A stretch of DNA of 64,000 nt. Source: Herbihabitans rhizosphaerae (lineage in GTDB: Bacteria; Actinomycetota; Actinomycetes; Mycobacteriales; Pseudonocardiaceae). How positions within the stretch are numbered: the first letter of the stretch is position 1; the number at the start of each line of letters is the position of its first letter. The notes beneath the pieces are model-generated. The model had not been told where the DNA came from, ran no database searches, and saw only the letters and a list, made by a program, of their open reading frames with translations. Shown here one piece after another: positions 42,582-51,730 of this stretch. The translations under genes were made by a program, and so were the position numbers. The stretch covers positions 155,219 to 219,218 of the forward strand of contig NZ_SGWQ01000002.1 in NCBI RefSeq assembly GCF_004216555.1, read 5' to 3'.

Positions 42582-45500
42582 TTAGTACCGGTACGCGGTG
42601 GCCCTCCCGGTCGCGAAGTCGTACCGGATGAACCCGCCCTGGAAGTTGCTCTGCCGCCCGCCCGACACTCCGGCCTCGTCGCCGGTCGGGTAGCCGAGCC
42701 AGGAGGTCTCCCAGCCCATGTGCGCCCACAGGTCCCGGATCGCACCATGCACCTCGTGCGCCTGGCTGGCCGGCGACCAGTAGACCGAGCCACCCTGGAA
42801 GTGGTTGAACCGGCCGATGCGATCCGGCGTGCCACTCTCGTCGGTGGTCGGGTAGCCGAGCACCGAGCCGGACCGCCCCAACTCGGACCACTTGCCGTGG
42901 ATCGCGCCCATCACCTCGTGCGCGCCGGCCGTCGGATGCCAGTAGACCGATCCGCGCTGGAAGTCGTTGTACCGTCCGGCGCCGTCCGGTGGCGCGGTCT
43001 CGTCGGTGGTCGGATAGCCGAGCGGGGACAGCTCCCAGCCCATCGCGGCCCACCGGTCGCGGATCGCGCCGTGCACCTCGAACGCGCCGGCCGGCAGGTG
43101 CCAGTACACCGAGCCGCCCTCGAAGTGGTTGTACCGCCCGGTGTTCTGCGGCGTGATCATCTCGTCGGTGGTCGGATAGCCGAGTATGGACTTGTGGCCG
43201 CCGACCCGGTTCCACGCGTCCTTGATCGCGTGCTGCACCAGATGCGCGCCGGTCGGCCAAGTCCAGTAGATCGATCTGTTGTCGGAGAACAGGTTGTACT
43301 GTCCACGACCGTCCCCTGTGGACAGTTCGTCGGTCTCCGGCACGCCGTAGGTGGTGTGCGCGCCGGCGTTGACGTAGGCCGCGTTGATTCCGCCGATCAC
43401 GTACTTCACGCCGGTCGCCGGCGACCAGTAGAGCCGGCCGTTGGCGTGCTCCTGCCAGCGCACCGCCGCGTCGCCCTGCTCCGGTTTGGTGAGCGCGCCG
43501 ACGGCGGCCCGCGCGCCCGCGTCGGAGGCGTACCGGCGCGCGATCGGAGTCAGATAGCCCACGGTGAACGTGATGTCGTTGTCCGGCACCACGAAGGTGC
43601 GCACTCGCGGCGCGTTGTCCGACCACTTGTCGAAGGTGGCCAGACCGTCCTGCGCCAGTTCGGGCGCGACGACGGTCAGCGTCATCCCGACGGTGAACAG
43701 CGCCGAGTCGGCCTGCTCGTCACCGATCACGAACCCGGCGGGCGTGTCGGTGTTCACCGTGATGCGCCGCTGCTTCGGCTTCACCCGGAACGCCTTGCTG
43801 GTCAGCGCGCCCTTGCTGTCCGTGGCGTACGCGGTGACCTCAAGGTAGGTGTCGCCCGCGTGGCCGTCGAACACCAGCGCGAAGTCCGGACCGCTGGGCT
43901 GCGGGCCGGGGTGGGTGTGGCAGTCGTTGACGCCACGGCAGTGGATCAGGTTCGCCGACCAGGTGACGGGCAGCGCGCCGTCCTCCGGGTCGGTCGCGTC
44001 GGCGTGTGCCCTGATCGTCTCGCCGACCGAGTACAGGTGGTCGGGATCCGGCTGGGTGACGGTCAGCTTCGGCGGGGCGTTCGACGGGTGCACGGTGGTC
44101 GTCGCGGTACCGCTGGCGAGCAGCGTGTCGGTGGCGGTCAGTCTCACCGGGTAGCTCTCCGGGCCGGCGGCGTAGACGTGCTTGACCGTCTCGCCGGAAC
44201 CCGTTGTGCCGTCACCGAAATCCCACTGATAGGTGATCGGGTCGCCGTTGGGATCGCTCGACCCGGACGCGTCGAACACCACCGTCCGGCTCGCACTGTC
44301 CACAGTGGACTTGATCACCGGCTTCGGCGGGTGGTTGCCCGGCGCGTACACGATCCTGCGGATCTTGCCGGCGGCGATGTCGGCGTACACCACGTCGCCG
44401 CCGGACGGCATGGTGGTGAACTTGACCGGTGCGCCGATGGCGCTGCCGAACCCGTCCTGCTCGGGCGGGGTGATCAGCGCGCCGGTGGAGTCGAAGCCCA
44501 TGGTCCAGATGCGGCTGCGGGAGTAGTCGCCGAAGAAGTACTTGTTGCGGTACCGCTCGGGGTAGCTGTCGCCGGTGTACACCACGCCGCCGGTCACGGC
44601 GTTGCCGGCCGTGCGCGGGTAGCTCCAGAGTGGCGCGACGGTGCTGCGGCCCTTGCACACGTCCAGTTCGCGGTAGCCGGGGGTGGTGGCGTTGCCCTCC
44701 CAGCAGGGCCAGCCGTAGTCGTTGCCCGGCCGGACGAAGTTGACCTCTTCGGTGGTGTTGTAGCCGACGTCGCCGAGGATCGGCAGCCGGGACGCCGGGT
44801 CCAGGGTGAAGCGGAACGGGCTGCGGAAGCCGCTGGCATAGACCAGGCTGCGCGCCGCGCGCGGCTTCGCCGGGTCGAAGTACGGGTTGGTCGGGACGCC
44901 GGTGCCGTCCGGGCGCAGGCGCAGCATCTTCCCGTAGGGCACGTTGACGTCGCCGGCGCGCGGCGCGAGGTCGGGGTCGGTGCCGTCCGCGCGGGCCGAG
45001 TCACCGAGGCTCACGAACAGGCTGCCGTCGTCGGCGACCTGGACGGTGCTCATGCCGTGCAGCGCGATGTCGGCGGAGGTTTGGAACAGCGTCTGCTCGC
45101 CGGCGAGCCCGGTCGGCTCGCCGGCACCGTTCAGGGTGACCGTCCACCTGCTCAGCTTGAACAGGCCGTTGACGCCGGTGCCCGGACCGGTGGCGTGCAC
45201 GGAGCGGACGGTGTAGATCGCCCGGCTCGCGGCGTAGTCGTGGGCGATGGCGAGGCCCAGCAGGCCGAGGTCGCCGTTGCCGTTGGTGGGGACCATGGCG
45301 ATCTGCCGAGGAGTGTCCGGCTGTGCTCCCGCCGCGGGCAGCCACATGACCTTGCCGAACTTGCCGATCGCGATGACGCTCTCGTCGGGCAGGAAGGCGA
45401 AGTCGGTGAACCCGTCACCGAGGTCGTGCGGGCCTCTCGCGCCGAGCAGGCCGGTATCGATGTCCTGGACGATGAAGTCGTCCGGAAGGCTGGGTGCCGC

Positions 45501-45593
45501 CTGTGCGGTCGGTGCGGAGGTGAGCACCGCGAGCCCGGCGAGAGCCGTCGCGATGACGGTGACGGCGACCAGCGTGAGTCGGCTGCGCGGCAT
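42582..45593 (-). CDS. Secreted glucose/sorbosone dehydrogenase-like protein with PKD domain and LGFP repeats
   Basis: A 1003-residue exported protein. A signal peptide (residues ~1-32, ending TAQAA) is followed by a six-bladed PQQ-dependent sugar dehydrogenase-like propeller (~38-420: FTDFAFLPDESVIAIGKFGK, LGLLGLAIAHDY, GFRSPFRFTLDP, DYGWPCWEG). Next come a PKD domain (~425-510: YQWDFGDGTTGSGETVKHVY), a linker, and then at least five LGFP-type repeats (~690-1003: ILGYPTTDE, PLGYPTTDE, VLGYPTTDE, WLGYPTGDE, each with YNHFEGGSVYWHLPAGA-like halves). LGFP repeats associate with mycolate/cell-wall polymers. A catalytic function with wall anchoring is inferred. Confidence 0.9.
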   Translation of the reverse strand: MPRSRLTLVAVTVIATALAGLAVLTSAPTAQAAPSLPDDFIVQDIDTGLLGARGPHDLGDGFTDFAFLPDESVIAIGKFGKVMWLPAAGAQPDTPRQIAMVPTNGNGDLGLLGLAIAHDYAASRAIYTVRSVHATGPGTGVNGLFKLSRWTVTLNGAGEPTGLAGEQTLFQTSADIALHGMSTVQVADDGSLFVSLGDSARADGTDPDLAPRAGDVNVPYGKMLRLRPDGTGVPTNPYFDPAKPRAARSLVYASGFRSPFRFTLDPASRLPILGDVGYNTTEEVNFVRPGNDYGWPCWEGNATTPGYRELDVCKGRSTVAPLWSYPRTAGNAVTGGVVYTGDSYPERYRNKYFFGDYSRSRIWTMGFDSTGALITPPEQDGFGSAIGAPVKFTTMPSGGDVVYADIAAGKIRRIVYAPGNHPPKPVIKSTVDSASRTVVFDASGSSDPNGDPITYQWDFGDGTTGSGETVKHVYAAGPESYPVRLTATDTLLASGTATTTVHPSNAPPKLTVTQPDPDHLYSVGETIRAHADATDPEDGALPVTWSANLIHCRGVNDCHTHPGPQPSGPDFALVFDGHAGDTYLEVTAYATDSKGALTSKAFRVKPKQRRITVNTDTPAGFVIGDEQADSALFTVGMTLTVVAPELAQDGLATFDKWSDNAPRVRTFVVPDNDITFTVGYLTPIARRYASDAGARAAVGALTKPEQGDAAVRWQEHANGRLYWSPATGVKYVIGGINAAYVNAGAHTTYGVPETDELSTGDGRGQYNLFSDNRSIYWTWPTGAHLVQHAIKDAWNRVGGHKSILGYPTTDEMITPQNTGRYNHFEGGSVYWHLPAGAFEVHGAIRDRWAAMGWELSPLGYPTTDETAPPDGAGRYNDFQRGSVYWHPTAGAHEVMGAIHGKWSELGRSGSVLGYPTTDESGTPDRIGRFNHFQGGSVYWSPASQAHEVHGAIRDLWAHMGWETSWLGYPTGDEAGVSGGRQSNFQGGFIRYDFATGRATAYRY

Positions 45594-45823
45594 CGTTGCC
45601 CCTTGAAAGTGCGTGCGGAGTGACCGGGAGTGGTGGTCACCCGTTCGCGTGGGGCCGGCCCGGTTGACGGCCTAATCGCCCACTTTGACGACTACGTTTC
45701 ACTCGATCGGGTGATTTCGCTCGAACTGCAACACGTCGGACCGCCACCCAGGGTTGCCTGGCGCGCCACATTCGAGCCCAGCCCCTGCCGGCGGCGACGG
45801 CGCGCTCTGGTAGACCAGCGGGC

Positions 45824-47827
45824 ATGAGCGGCGATCACCGGGGCGAGCGGCAGCCGGCCGCGCACCTTCCGGTGGCGCGTGTCGTGGTGGACGTGCCGCT
45901 CGTGCACCTGGACCGGCCCTTCGACTACCTGGTGCCCGAGGCGCTGGACGCGGACGCGGTGCCCGGCTGCCGGCTGCGGGTGCGCTTCGCCGGCCAGCTC
46001 GTCGACGCGTACCTGCTCGAACGGGCCGAGCGCACCGAGCACGGCGGCCGGCTGTCCTATGTGGACCGCGTGGTGTCACCGGAGCCGGTGCTCGCCCCGG
46101 AGATCGCCACCCTCGCGCGCGCGGTGGCCGACCGGTACGGCGGCACGATGATCGACGTACTGCGGCTGGCCGTGCCGCCGAGGCACGCGCGGGTGGAGAA
46201 GGAGCCGCCGGCCGAACCGCCACCGCCACCCGAGGCGCCCGCCTCGAGCTGGGAGCGCTATCCACGCGGAGACGCGTTCCTCGAGGCGCTGCGCTCCGGC
46301 CGCGCCGCGCGTGCCGTCTGGCAGGCGCTGCCCGGCGAGGACTGGCCGACGCGGCTCGCCGAGGCTGCGGGATCCGTTGCGGCACAAGGCAAAGGCGCGG
46401 TCATTGTGGTGCCGGACCATCGCGATCTGGCCCGCGTGCACGAGGCGTGTGTGCGGCTCGTCGGTGCCGAGACGGCGGTCGCGCTGTCCGCCGAGGCCGG
46501 TCCGGCCAAGCGGTACCGCGCGTGGCTCGCCGTGCGCAGGGGAGTGGCCCGGGTCGTGGTCGGCACCCGTGCCGCCGCGTTCGCGCCGGTCGTCGATCCG
46601 GGGCTGCTCGTGGTCTGGGACGACGGTGACGACCTGCACGCCGAGCCGCGTTCGCCCTACCCGCACGTGCGCGACGTGCTGGCGATCCGGGCGCACAACG
46701 CCGGCGCCGCGATGCTGGTCGGCGGATTCGCCAGGACGGCGGAGGCGCAGCTTTCGGTGGACACCGGCTGGGCGCACGAGATCGTGGCGGCGCGCGACAC
46801 CGTGCGCGCGGCCGCGCCCCGGGTGACCGCGATCGGCGAGCACGAGTCGCAGGACGCGCGTGACCCGGCGGCGCGGGCGGCTCGGATCCCGTCGGTGGCC
46901 TATCAGGCGGCCCGCGAGGCGCTGACCGCCGGCCGGCCGGTGCTGGTGCAGGTGCCGCGCCGAGGGTACGTGCCGGGTCTGGCCTGTCAGAGCTGCCGCA
47001 CGCCGGCCAGGTGCCGCCGGTGTGCCGGGCCGCTGGCGTTGCCCGGGCGGTCGGCGGACGGCGAGCCGGCGCCGCCGTACTGCCGGTGGTGCGGCGCGGT
47101 GGACGCCGCTTTCCGTTGCGCCGCTTGCGGTTCACGGCGGCTGCGGGCGGTCGTGATCGGTGCCCGGCGGACCGCCGAGGAGCTGGGGCGGGCGTTCACC
47201 GGCGTACCGGTGCGCACCTCCGGTGCGGCCGAAGTCCTGTCCACTGTGGACGGTGAGGCGGCGCTCGTGGTGGCGACGCCGGGTGCCGAGCCGGTGGCCG
47301 GCGGCGGGTACGGCGCCGCGCTGCTGCTCGACGGCTGGGCCCTGCTCGCGCGGGCCGATCTGCGCGCGTCCGAGGAGGGGCTGCGGCGCTGGATGACCGC
47401 CGCCGCGCTGGTGCGGCCGGCTCCGGACGGCGGGCGGGTCGTGGTGATGGCCGAGTCGGGGCTGGCCCCCGTGCAGGCGCTGGTCCGCTGGGACCCGGTG
47501 TGGCACGCGAGCCAGGAATTGGCCGCCCGCAAGGAGGTCGGCTTCCCGCCCGCGGTTCGAATGTCCTCAGTGGACGGTCCACCCGCGACACTCGCCGTGT
47601 TCCTGGACGACGTCGAGCTGCCACCGTCGGCGGAGGTGCTCGGACCGGTGCCGCTCGGCGAGCCCGACCACGAGGGCAACACCGAGACCGAGCGCGCGCT
47701 GATCAGGGTGCCCCGCGCGGACGGCCGCGCGCTGGCCGCCGCGCTGCACGCCGCACAGGCAACCCGTACCGCGCGAAAAGAGCCGGACCCCGTCAGGGTC
47801 CGGCTCGATCCGCTGGAACTGATCTAG
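45824..47827 (+). CDS. priA: Primosomal protein N' (PriA), helicase-degenerate actinobacterial form
   Basis: A 667-residue PriA homologue. The DNA-binding N-terminus (VARVVVDVPLVHLDRPFDYL) and zinc-binding cysteines (CQSCRTPARCRRC ... CRWCGAVDAAFRCAACGS) are intact. No Walker A (GxTGSGKT) is present, and the usual DEEH box reads WDDGDDLHAEPRSPYPHVR, so helicase activity is probably lost, as in other actinobacteria. The gene contains one perfect GTCCAC-T-GTGGAC (47239-47251), one variant (47563-47575) and a CCGTTG-N5-CAAGG repeat (46374-46389). Its 3' end carries the terminator of the convergent hydrolase gene. Confidence 0.93.
   Translation: MSGDHRGERQPAAHLPVARVVVDVPLVHLDRPFDYLVPEALDADAVPGCRLRVRFAGQLVDAYLLERAERTEHGGRLSYVDRVVSPEPVLAPEIATLARAVADRYGGTMIDVLRLAVPPRHARVEKEPPAEPPPPPEAPASSWERYPRGDAFLEALRSGRAARAVWQALPGEDWPTRLAEAAGSVAAQGKGAVIVVPDHRDLARVHEACVRLVGAETAVALSAEAGPAKRYRAWLAVRRGVARVVVGTRAAAFAPVVDPGLLVVWDDGDDLHAEPRSPYPHVRDVLAIRAHNAGAAMLVGGFARTAEAQLSVDTGWAHEIVAARDTVRAAAPRVTAIGEHESQDARDPAARAARIPSVAYQAAREALTAGRPVLVQVPRRGYVPGLACQSCRTPARCRRCAGPLALPGRSADGEPAPPYCRWCGAVDAAFRCAACGSRRLRAVVIGARRTAEELGRAFTGVPVRTSGAAEVLSTVDGEAALVVATPGAEPVAGGGYGAALLLDGWALLARADLRASEEGLRRWMTAAALVRPAPDGGRVVVMAESGLAPVQALVRWDPVWHASQELAARKEVGFPPAVRMSSVDGPPATLAVFLDDVELPPSAEVLGPVPLGEPDHEGNTETERALIRVPRADGRALAAALHAAQATRTARKEPDPVRVRLDPLELI
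47780..47806 (-). terminator. Intrinsic terminator of the hydrolase gene, inside the priA 3' end
   Basis: Perfect 11-bp arms GAGCCGGACCC / GGGTCCGGCTC with a 5-nt loop. Read on the minus strand, the stem starts 18 nt after the hydrolase stop and is followed by TTTTC, the form of a Rho-independent terminator. On the plus strand it is part of priA codons. Confidence 0.75.
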
Positions 47828-48714
47828 CCGAGCGGGCAGGTCACCAGGAAGACGGACGCCTTCGGGTCCTTCGGGACGGGGCAGAGGAACTGCTCGAAGC
47901 GGGTGTCGTTGTCGACGAATCGCTTGAGCCAGGAAATGCTGTACCTGGCAATGGTCACATTCGGCGCGATCGGCTCGAAATGGCTTGCCCCAGCCAATTC
48001 GATGTACCCCTTCTTGACGCCAGCCGGGATGCTGTCGTGGAAGGGTTTCGCCATCGCGCCGGCCGGCGCGATGAAGTCGAGTTGCCCGCCGATCACGAGC
48101 GACGGCGTACGCACCTTGGTGAAGTCCGTGAACAGGTGCCACGGCTCGAGCGGGATGGTGGCCTTGAGCGCGGGGTTCTTGATCGCGGCCTCAAGGGATC
48201 CACCGCCGCCCATCGAATGCCCCATGACCGCCAGCCGTGAGCCGTCGACGCGGGACTTGGCCGGGCTCTGCTCGACCACGTACTTCAACGCGGCCAGCAG
48301 TTGGTCGGCACGCATGGAGGGCGTGTCGGCCGGCGTGTTCGTGCTCATGGTGAGTACGACGAAGCCCTGTGAGGCCAGCCTCGGGCCGTACCAGGAGATC
48401 ATGAACTCGGGCGACATGAAGCCAGGAGAAACGGCTACCGCGCCGAACGTGCCCTGGCTCGTGTCGGTGGGGAAGTGGACCGTGCCGCCGCCGAAGCCCT
48501 GTCCGGGCGGGACGGCGGCCTTGTCGACCTTGAACGGGCCCAATTCGGCGTCGATGCTCTGCGGGGTGGGGTCGGGGCCGCGTTGGAACGGGTTGCTGGC
48601 GCTGGCGCTCGTGCTGGTGCCGGCACCCGCGCCCGCGGCGTGCGACGCGACCGTGCCGGTGACTAGCAGCGCGGTCGCCGCGAACGCCGCGACGAGCGAA
48701 CGGGTCGGTTTCAC
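47824..48714 (-). CDS. Secreted cutinase / PET-hydrolase-like alpha/beta hydrolase
   Basis: A 296-residue protein with a signal peptide (~1-27) and close resemblance to Thermobifida cutinases. It shows NPFQRGPDPT at the mature start, then GFGGGTVHFP, Ser167 in MGHSMGGGG, Asp213 in GGQLDFIAP, His245 in GASHFEP, and a C-terminal Cys278/Cys293 pair (FLCP...TCP). The wobbling Trp of PET hydrolases is kept (W192, EPWH), but the oxyanion-side Tyr is Phe99 (SPGFMS). Likely a polyester/lipid esterase; PET activity is untested. Terminator at 47780-47806; the stop overlaps the priA end by 4 nt. Confidence 0.9.
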   Translation of the reverse strand: MKPTRSLVAAFAATALLVTGTVASHAAGAGAGTSTSASASNPFQRGPDPTPQSIDAELGPFKVDKAAVPPGQGFGGGTVHFPTDTSQGTFGAVAVSPGFMSPEFMISWYGPRLASQGFVVLTMSTNTPADTPSMRADQLLAALKYVVEQSPAKSRVDGSRLAVMGHSMGGGGSLEAAIKNPALKATIPLEPWHLFTDFTKVRTPSLVIGGQLDFIAPAGAMAKPFHDSIPAGVKKGYIELAGASHFEPIAPNVTIARYSISWLKRFVDNDTRFEQFLCPVPKDPKASVFLVTCPLG

Positions 48715-48891
48715 AGAGGATCCTCCTCGTCAGGACTGACAGACAAGTACGGCAAAGGCCGGAAGCGCCAGTCCGACACCTGTGCCGAGATCAGCGTGGC
48801 GAGTGAGTGAACGCACCGTCAATGCGCGCTTTCGTCGCGATCAGTTGTTTGTGGTCCGCATGACAACAGCCGCCGGTACAACCGTGGCCGC

Positions 48892-48928
48892 CGGTGACAA
48901 CGGACCCGGATCAGGTCCGTTGTCACCG
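48892..48928 (-). terminator. 15-bp perfect hairpin downstream of the membrane protein gene
   Basis: Arms CGGTGACAACGGACC (48892-48906) and GGTCCGTTGTCACCG (48914-48928) with a 7-nt loop, 17 nt after the stop of the minus-strand gene at 48945. No T-run follows, as is common for actinobacterial terminators. It also lies upstream of the hydrolase gene, so it probably separates the two transcripts. Confidence 0.65.
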
Positions 48929-48944
48929 ACCCACTCGAGTTGAT

Positions 48945-50261
48945 CTAGCGCTGGAGGGTGCCCTCGTGGAGCAGCTTCCCCGCCGCGTCGAAGGTCGTGT
49001 ACTTCACCGTCCGAGCTCCCGGAGGTCCTTCGGCCACGAACGTCCCGTCCACGATCACCGCGTCGAACCTTGTTTCGTCGACGCTCAGCGCCATGCGCGC
49101 GACCTGAGGCGGTACCACCCCGCTGACGACCCGGCCGACCGGCTGGCCATGGTTGTCCATCGAAGGCGAGTCGGGGAACAGTGTCGGCTTGGCCACCGGC
49201 AACGTGATCATCGGGCGGTCCAACTCACCGTCGTGGTACGGGTAGAACTCGGCGGTCTTCCCGTCGACCGTCGCCTCGCACAGCGCGAGGTGGGAGCCGT
49301 TGTGCGCGATCATGCCCCAGATGTCGGCCCCGGTCTGCTGGTTGACGCCGATCTTGGTCATCGCGCCCGGTCGCCAGGTCTCCAGATCGAGCACCTTGTG
49401 CCGTGGGTCGGTCAGGCACGCGGCGAGCACGCGTCCGGCCAGTGTGTTCAGATCTTGTTGTCCGGTAACGGTTTTTGGATTGTCCACAATGGACACGACG
49501 GGTGAGGCCGGATGTGGCAGCACCCTCGGGGCATCGGGTTTCTGGTTGTTCGCGGAGGGGCCCACCATGATCGGGGTGTCCTGGTTGATACGGAGGAGTG
49601 GACGGCTGACGAACAGCCCTTCGCGGGACTTGGCGGTGTCGAAGCTGTACATGCCGATCGCGCGCCCGATCGCCACGTTCTGCCACGTGGGATCCTGCAC
49701 CCCGGCGACGAACCCGTTCGGCGTCATGATCAACGCACCGGTTCGGGTGCCCGCCGCGTAGGCCGGCGGCGCCGACGGGTCGGACACGGTGACCTTGACC
49801 GGTGTCGTCTCGCAGAAGAAGGGTTTGCCGTCGGCGCGGATCGCGCTGAACTCCTGATCGGGGTCCTTCGCGGCAGGGCCCATGCTGGACGTCTTGATCA
49901 CCGACTGCCAGCGGGAGCGGTCCGGGAACAGGGCGGTCTTGCCCGCCTTCTTGATCCCTTCCCAGCAGCGGTCCATGTGCTGGCCGGCCTTGGCGTTTTC
50001 GTCGGACGCGGTGAAGGTGGGCCGGGGCTTGGTGCTCGACGACGTGGGGGCCGATCCGGTGGCGTTGAAGCCCTGGGCGGACTGTGCGACCAGGAGCCCG
50101 CCGCCGGCGAGGATCGCCACTCCGGCCGCAACGGCGATCGGCGCGCGGTGGTTGTGCGACGGCTCGGTGTCGATGTTCCTGCGCAGGTCGACCCGCAGCC
50201 GGTCACGCACCTCGGGCGGCATCTCGCGCCGCGGTGGGAGCTGAATCTCGTTGTCGCTCAT
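48945..50261 (-). CDS. Membrane protein coupled to the sigma factor (putative anti-sigma or sensor)
   Basis: A 438-residue protein starting MSDNEIQLPPRREMPPEVRD, a short cytosolic segment (~45 residues). A single transmembrane helix (IAVAAGVAILAGGGLLVAQS) and a large extracytoplasmic domain with Cys residues follow. Position and topology are those of anti-sigma factors, but no zinc-binding HxxxCxxC is present in the N-terminus. ATG 50261 overlaps the sigma gene stop (ATGA), fixing this start over an in-frame one at 50384. It contains a palindrome at 49482-49494. Annotate as putative partner only. Confidence 0.65.
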   Translation of the reverse strand: MSDNEIQLPPRREMPPEVRDRLRVDLRRNIDTEPSHNHRAPIAVAAGVAILAGGGLLVAQSAQGFNATGSAPTSSSTKPRPTFTASDENAKAGQHMDRCWEGIKKAGKTALFPDRSRWQSVIKTSSMGPAAKDPDQEFSAIRADGKPFFCETTPVKVTVSDPSAPPAYAAGTRTGALIMTPNGFVAGVQDPTWQNVAIGRAIGMYSFDTAKSREGLFVSRPLLRINQDTPIMVGPSANNQKPDAPRVLPHPASPVVSIVDNPKTVTGQQDLNTLAGRVLAACLTDPRHKVLDLETWRPGAMTKIGVNQQTGADIWGMIAHNGSHLALCEATVDGKTAEFYPYHDGELDRPMITLPVAKPTLFPDSPSMDNHGQPVGRVVSGVVPPQVARMALSVDETRFDAVIVDGTFVAEGPPGARTVKYTTFDAAGKLLHEGTLQR

Positions 50262-50875
50262 GGGGTTTCCTCCAGAAGAGTGCGCAGCCGAGCGCGGGCA
50301 CGGGACATTCGGGAACGGACGCTCACCTCGGCCACTCGCATTGCGGCCGCCGCGTCTGATGTGGACAGTTCGCCGAGCAGGCACAGGTCGACCACCTCGC
50401 GCTCGGCGCGGGGGAGCGTCTCGACGGCGGCCAGCACCTCGCGCATGCGGCGGTCGTCGTCCACTCGGCCGGCCACAGCGTCGGCGTGATCGTCCACAGT
50501 GGACTCGTCAGGCACGCGGCGGAGGGCGCGCAGGAACCGGGCCGCGCTGCGGCGCTCGGAGCGCACGACGTTGCCCGCCACGGCGTACAGCCACGGCAGC
50601 GCGCTGTCCCGCACCAAGGTCATCTCGGCGCGCTTGCGCCACGCGGTGAGGAACACGGTGGAGGCGACATCCTCCGCCGTGGCCCACGAGCCGGTCAGCC
50701 GGTACGCGTGGTTCCACACCGCGGTGGCGTGCCGCTCGAACAGGAGGGTGAACGAGGACTGGTCGCCCGCGGCGGCGCGGCGCCACAGGTCGGGGTCGGA
50801 CTCGGTCTCGGTCTCGGTGGGTGGCGGTTGTGCTCGTGCGGACAGCGTGGCCACCCCCGTTGGTTTCATCGTCAC
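50258..50875 (-). CDS. ECF-type RNA polymerase sigma factor
   Basis: About 205 residues. Region 2: FTLLFERHATAVWNHAYRLT and ATAEDVASTVFLTAWR. Region 4: AVETLPRAEREVVDLCLLGE followed by LSTSDAAAAMRVAEVSVRSR. The group resembles the large SigE-like ECF sigma class of actinomycetes with an unusually long linker (about residues 110-140, holding a GTCCAC-A-GTGGAC palindrome at 50492-50504). GTG 50875 or ATG 50869 could be the start; no clear ribosome-binding site is present, so the mRNA may be leaderless. Coupled to the membrane gene downstream. Confidence 0.9.
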   Translation of the reverse strand: MTMKPTGVATLSARAQPPPTETETESDPDLWRRAAAGDQSSFTLLFERHATAVWNHAYRLTGSWATAEDVASTVFLTAWRKRAEMTLVRDSALPWLYAVAGNVVRSERRSAARFLRALRRVPDESTVDDHADAVAGRVDDDRRMREVLAAVETLPRAEREVVDLCLLGELSTSDAAAAMRVAEVSVRSRMSRARARLRTLLEETP

Positions 50876-51031
50876 ATATACAGGTGCCCGATCGGGCTAC
50901 CCGTGTTGCGTCCCTGAGCCGACTCAGGGTCGCATGCGCCCCCGGTATGACGGCGATACGAGACTTTTGGCCGATGTTTTCGCAGGTACCGGGGCGGACA
51001 GTGGAGTCAGAGACAGCGAAGGGAGGTTCTC

Positions 51032-51166
51032 ATGTCGATCAGAGCGATCAAGGTGAATACGGTGCCGCACCGGTCGAGGACGGGCCCACGCGCCGTGCTG
51101 CGGTTCCTCGGCAACTTCTGCTACGCGATGGTGGCCGTGGTGCTGTTCGGCTCGGCGGCGGACTGA
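51032..51166 (+). CDS. Small single-helix membrane protein (44 residues)
   Basis: ATG 51032 follows GGGAGG (51021-51026). It encodes a basic N-terminus (MSIRAIKVNTVPHRSRTGPR) followed by a hydrophobic helix (LGNFCYAMVAVVLFGSAAD), an N-in tail-anchored type of microprotein. It lies between the divergent sigma gene and def. Unknown function. Confidence 0.5.
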   Translation: MSIRAIKVNTVPHRSRTGPRAVLRFLGNFCYAMVAVVLFGSAAD

Positions 51167-51184
51167 TCTCCTAGACTCGGGTCC

Positions 51185-51730
51185 GTGACAGCTCAGCCGA
51201 TCCGACTGTTCGGGGACCCGGTCCTGCGCACGCCCGCCGCCGAGGTCGTGGACTTCGACGCCGAGTTGCGCAACCTGGTGCGCGACCTCGCCGACACGAT
51301 GACCCAGCAGGGCGGTGTCGGCCTCGCCGCACCCCAGATCGGGGTCGGCCTGCGGGTGTTCACCTACCACTGCGACGGGTTCGCCGGGCACCTGGTGAAT
51401 CCCACGTGGACGGTCGTCGGCGACGAGTGCCAGGACGGTGAGGAGGGCTGCCTGTCCATCCCCGGCCTGCGCTGGGACTGCCGGCGCTACCGCGACGTCG
51501 TGGCGGCCGGGTGGGACATGCACGGCGAGCCGGTCCAGGTGGAGGGCACCGACCTGCTCGCGCGCTGCATCCAGCACGAGACCGACCACCTGGACGGCGT
51601 GCTGTTCGTGGACCGGCTGGACGACGAGACCCGCAAGCAGGCGATGCGGGAGATCCGCGCGTCCACGTGGTTCGACGGCGCCGTGCCCACGATCAAGCAG
51701 AGCCCGCACCCGCTGTTCGGGGCGCGCTGA
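51185..51730 (+). CDS. def: Peptide deformylase
   Basis: A 181-residue metalloprotease removing N-formyl groups from new proteins. Motifs: [16 protein letters not shown] (motif I), EEGCLSIPG (Cys ligand) and [11 protein letters not shown] (two His ligands and catalytic Glu). GTG 51185. The stop TGA shares its last A with the fmt ATG (TGATG). Confidence 0.96.
   Translation: MTAQPIRLFGDPVLRTPAAEVVDFDAELRNLVRDLADTMTQQGGVGLAAPQIGVGLRVFTYHCDGFAGHLVNPTWTVVGDECQDGEEGCLSIPGLRWDCRRYRDVVAAGWDMHGEPVQVEGTDLLARCIQHETDHLDGVLFVDRLDDETRKQAMREIRASTWFDGAVPTIKQSPHPLFGAR

Noticed and set aside
42640-43500. Regular DNA repeats as a possible CRISPR array.
   Set aside because: The repeats are long, imperfect and in frame, and translate to LGFP protein repeats.
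42546-45623. Plus-strand open frame of about 1000 codons opposite the dehydrogenase/LGFP gene.
   Set aside because: Its codons mirror the third-position GC of the minus-strand gene, which has a signal peptide and recognisable domains.
45620-45640. GTGACC...GGTCAC repeat as a Crp-like operator upstream of the dehydrogenase gene.
   Set aside because: The 9-nt spacing does not fit the known Crp/GlxR site, so no regulator can be assigned.
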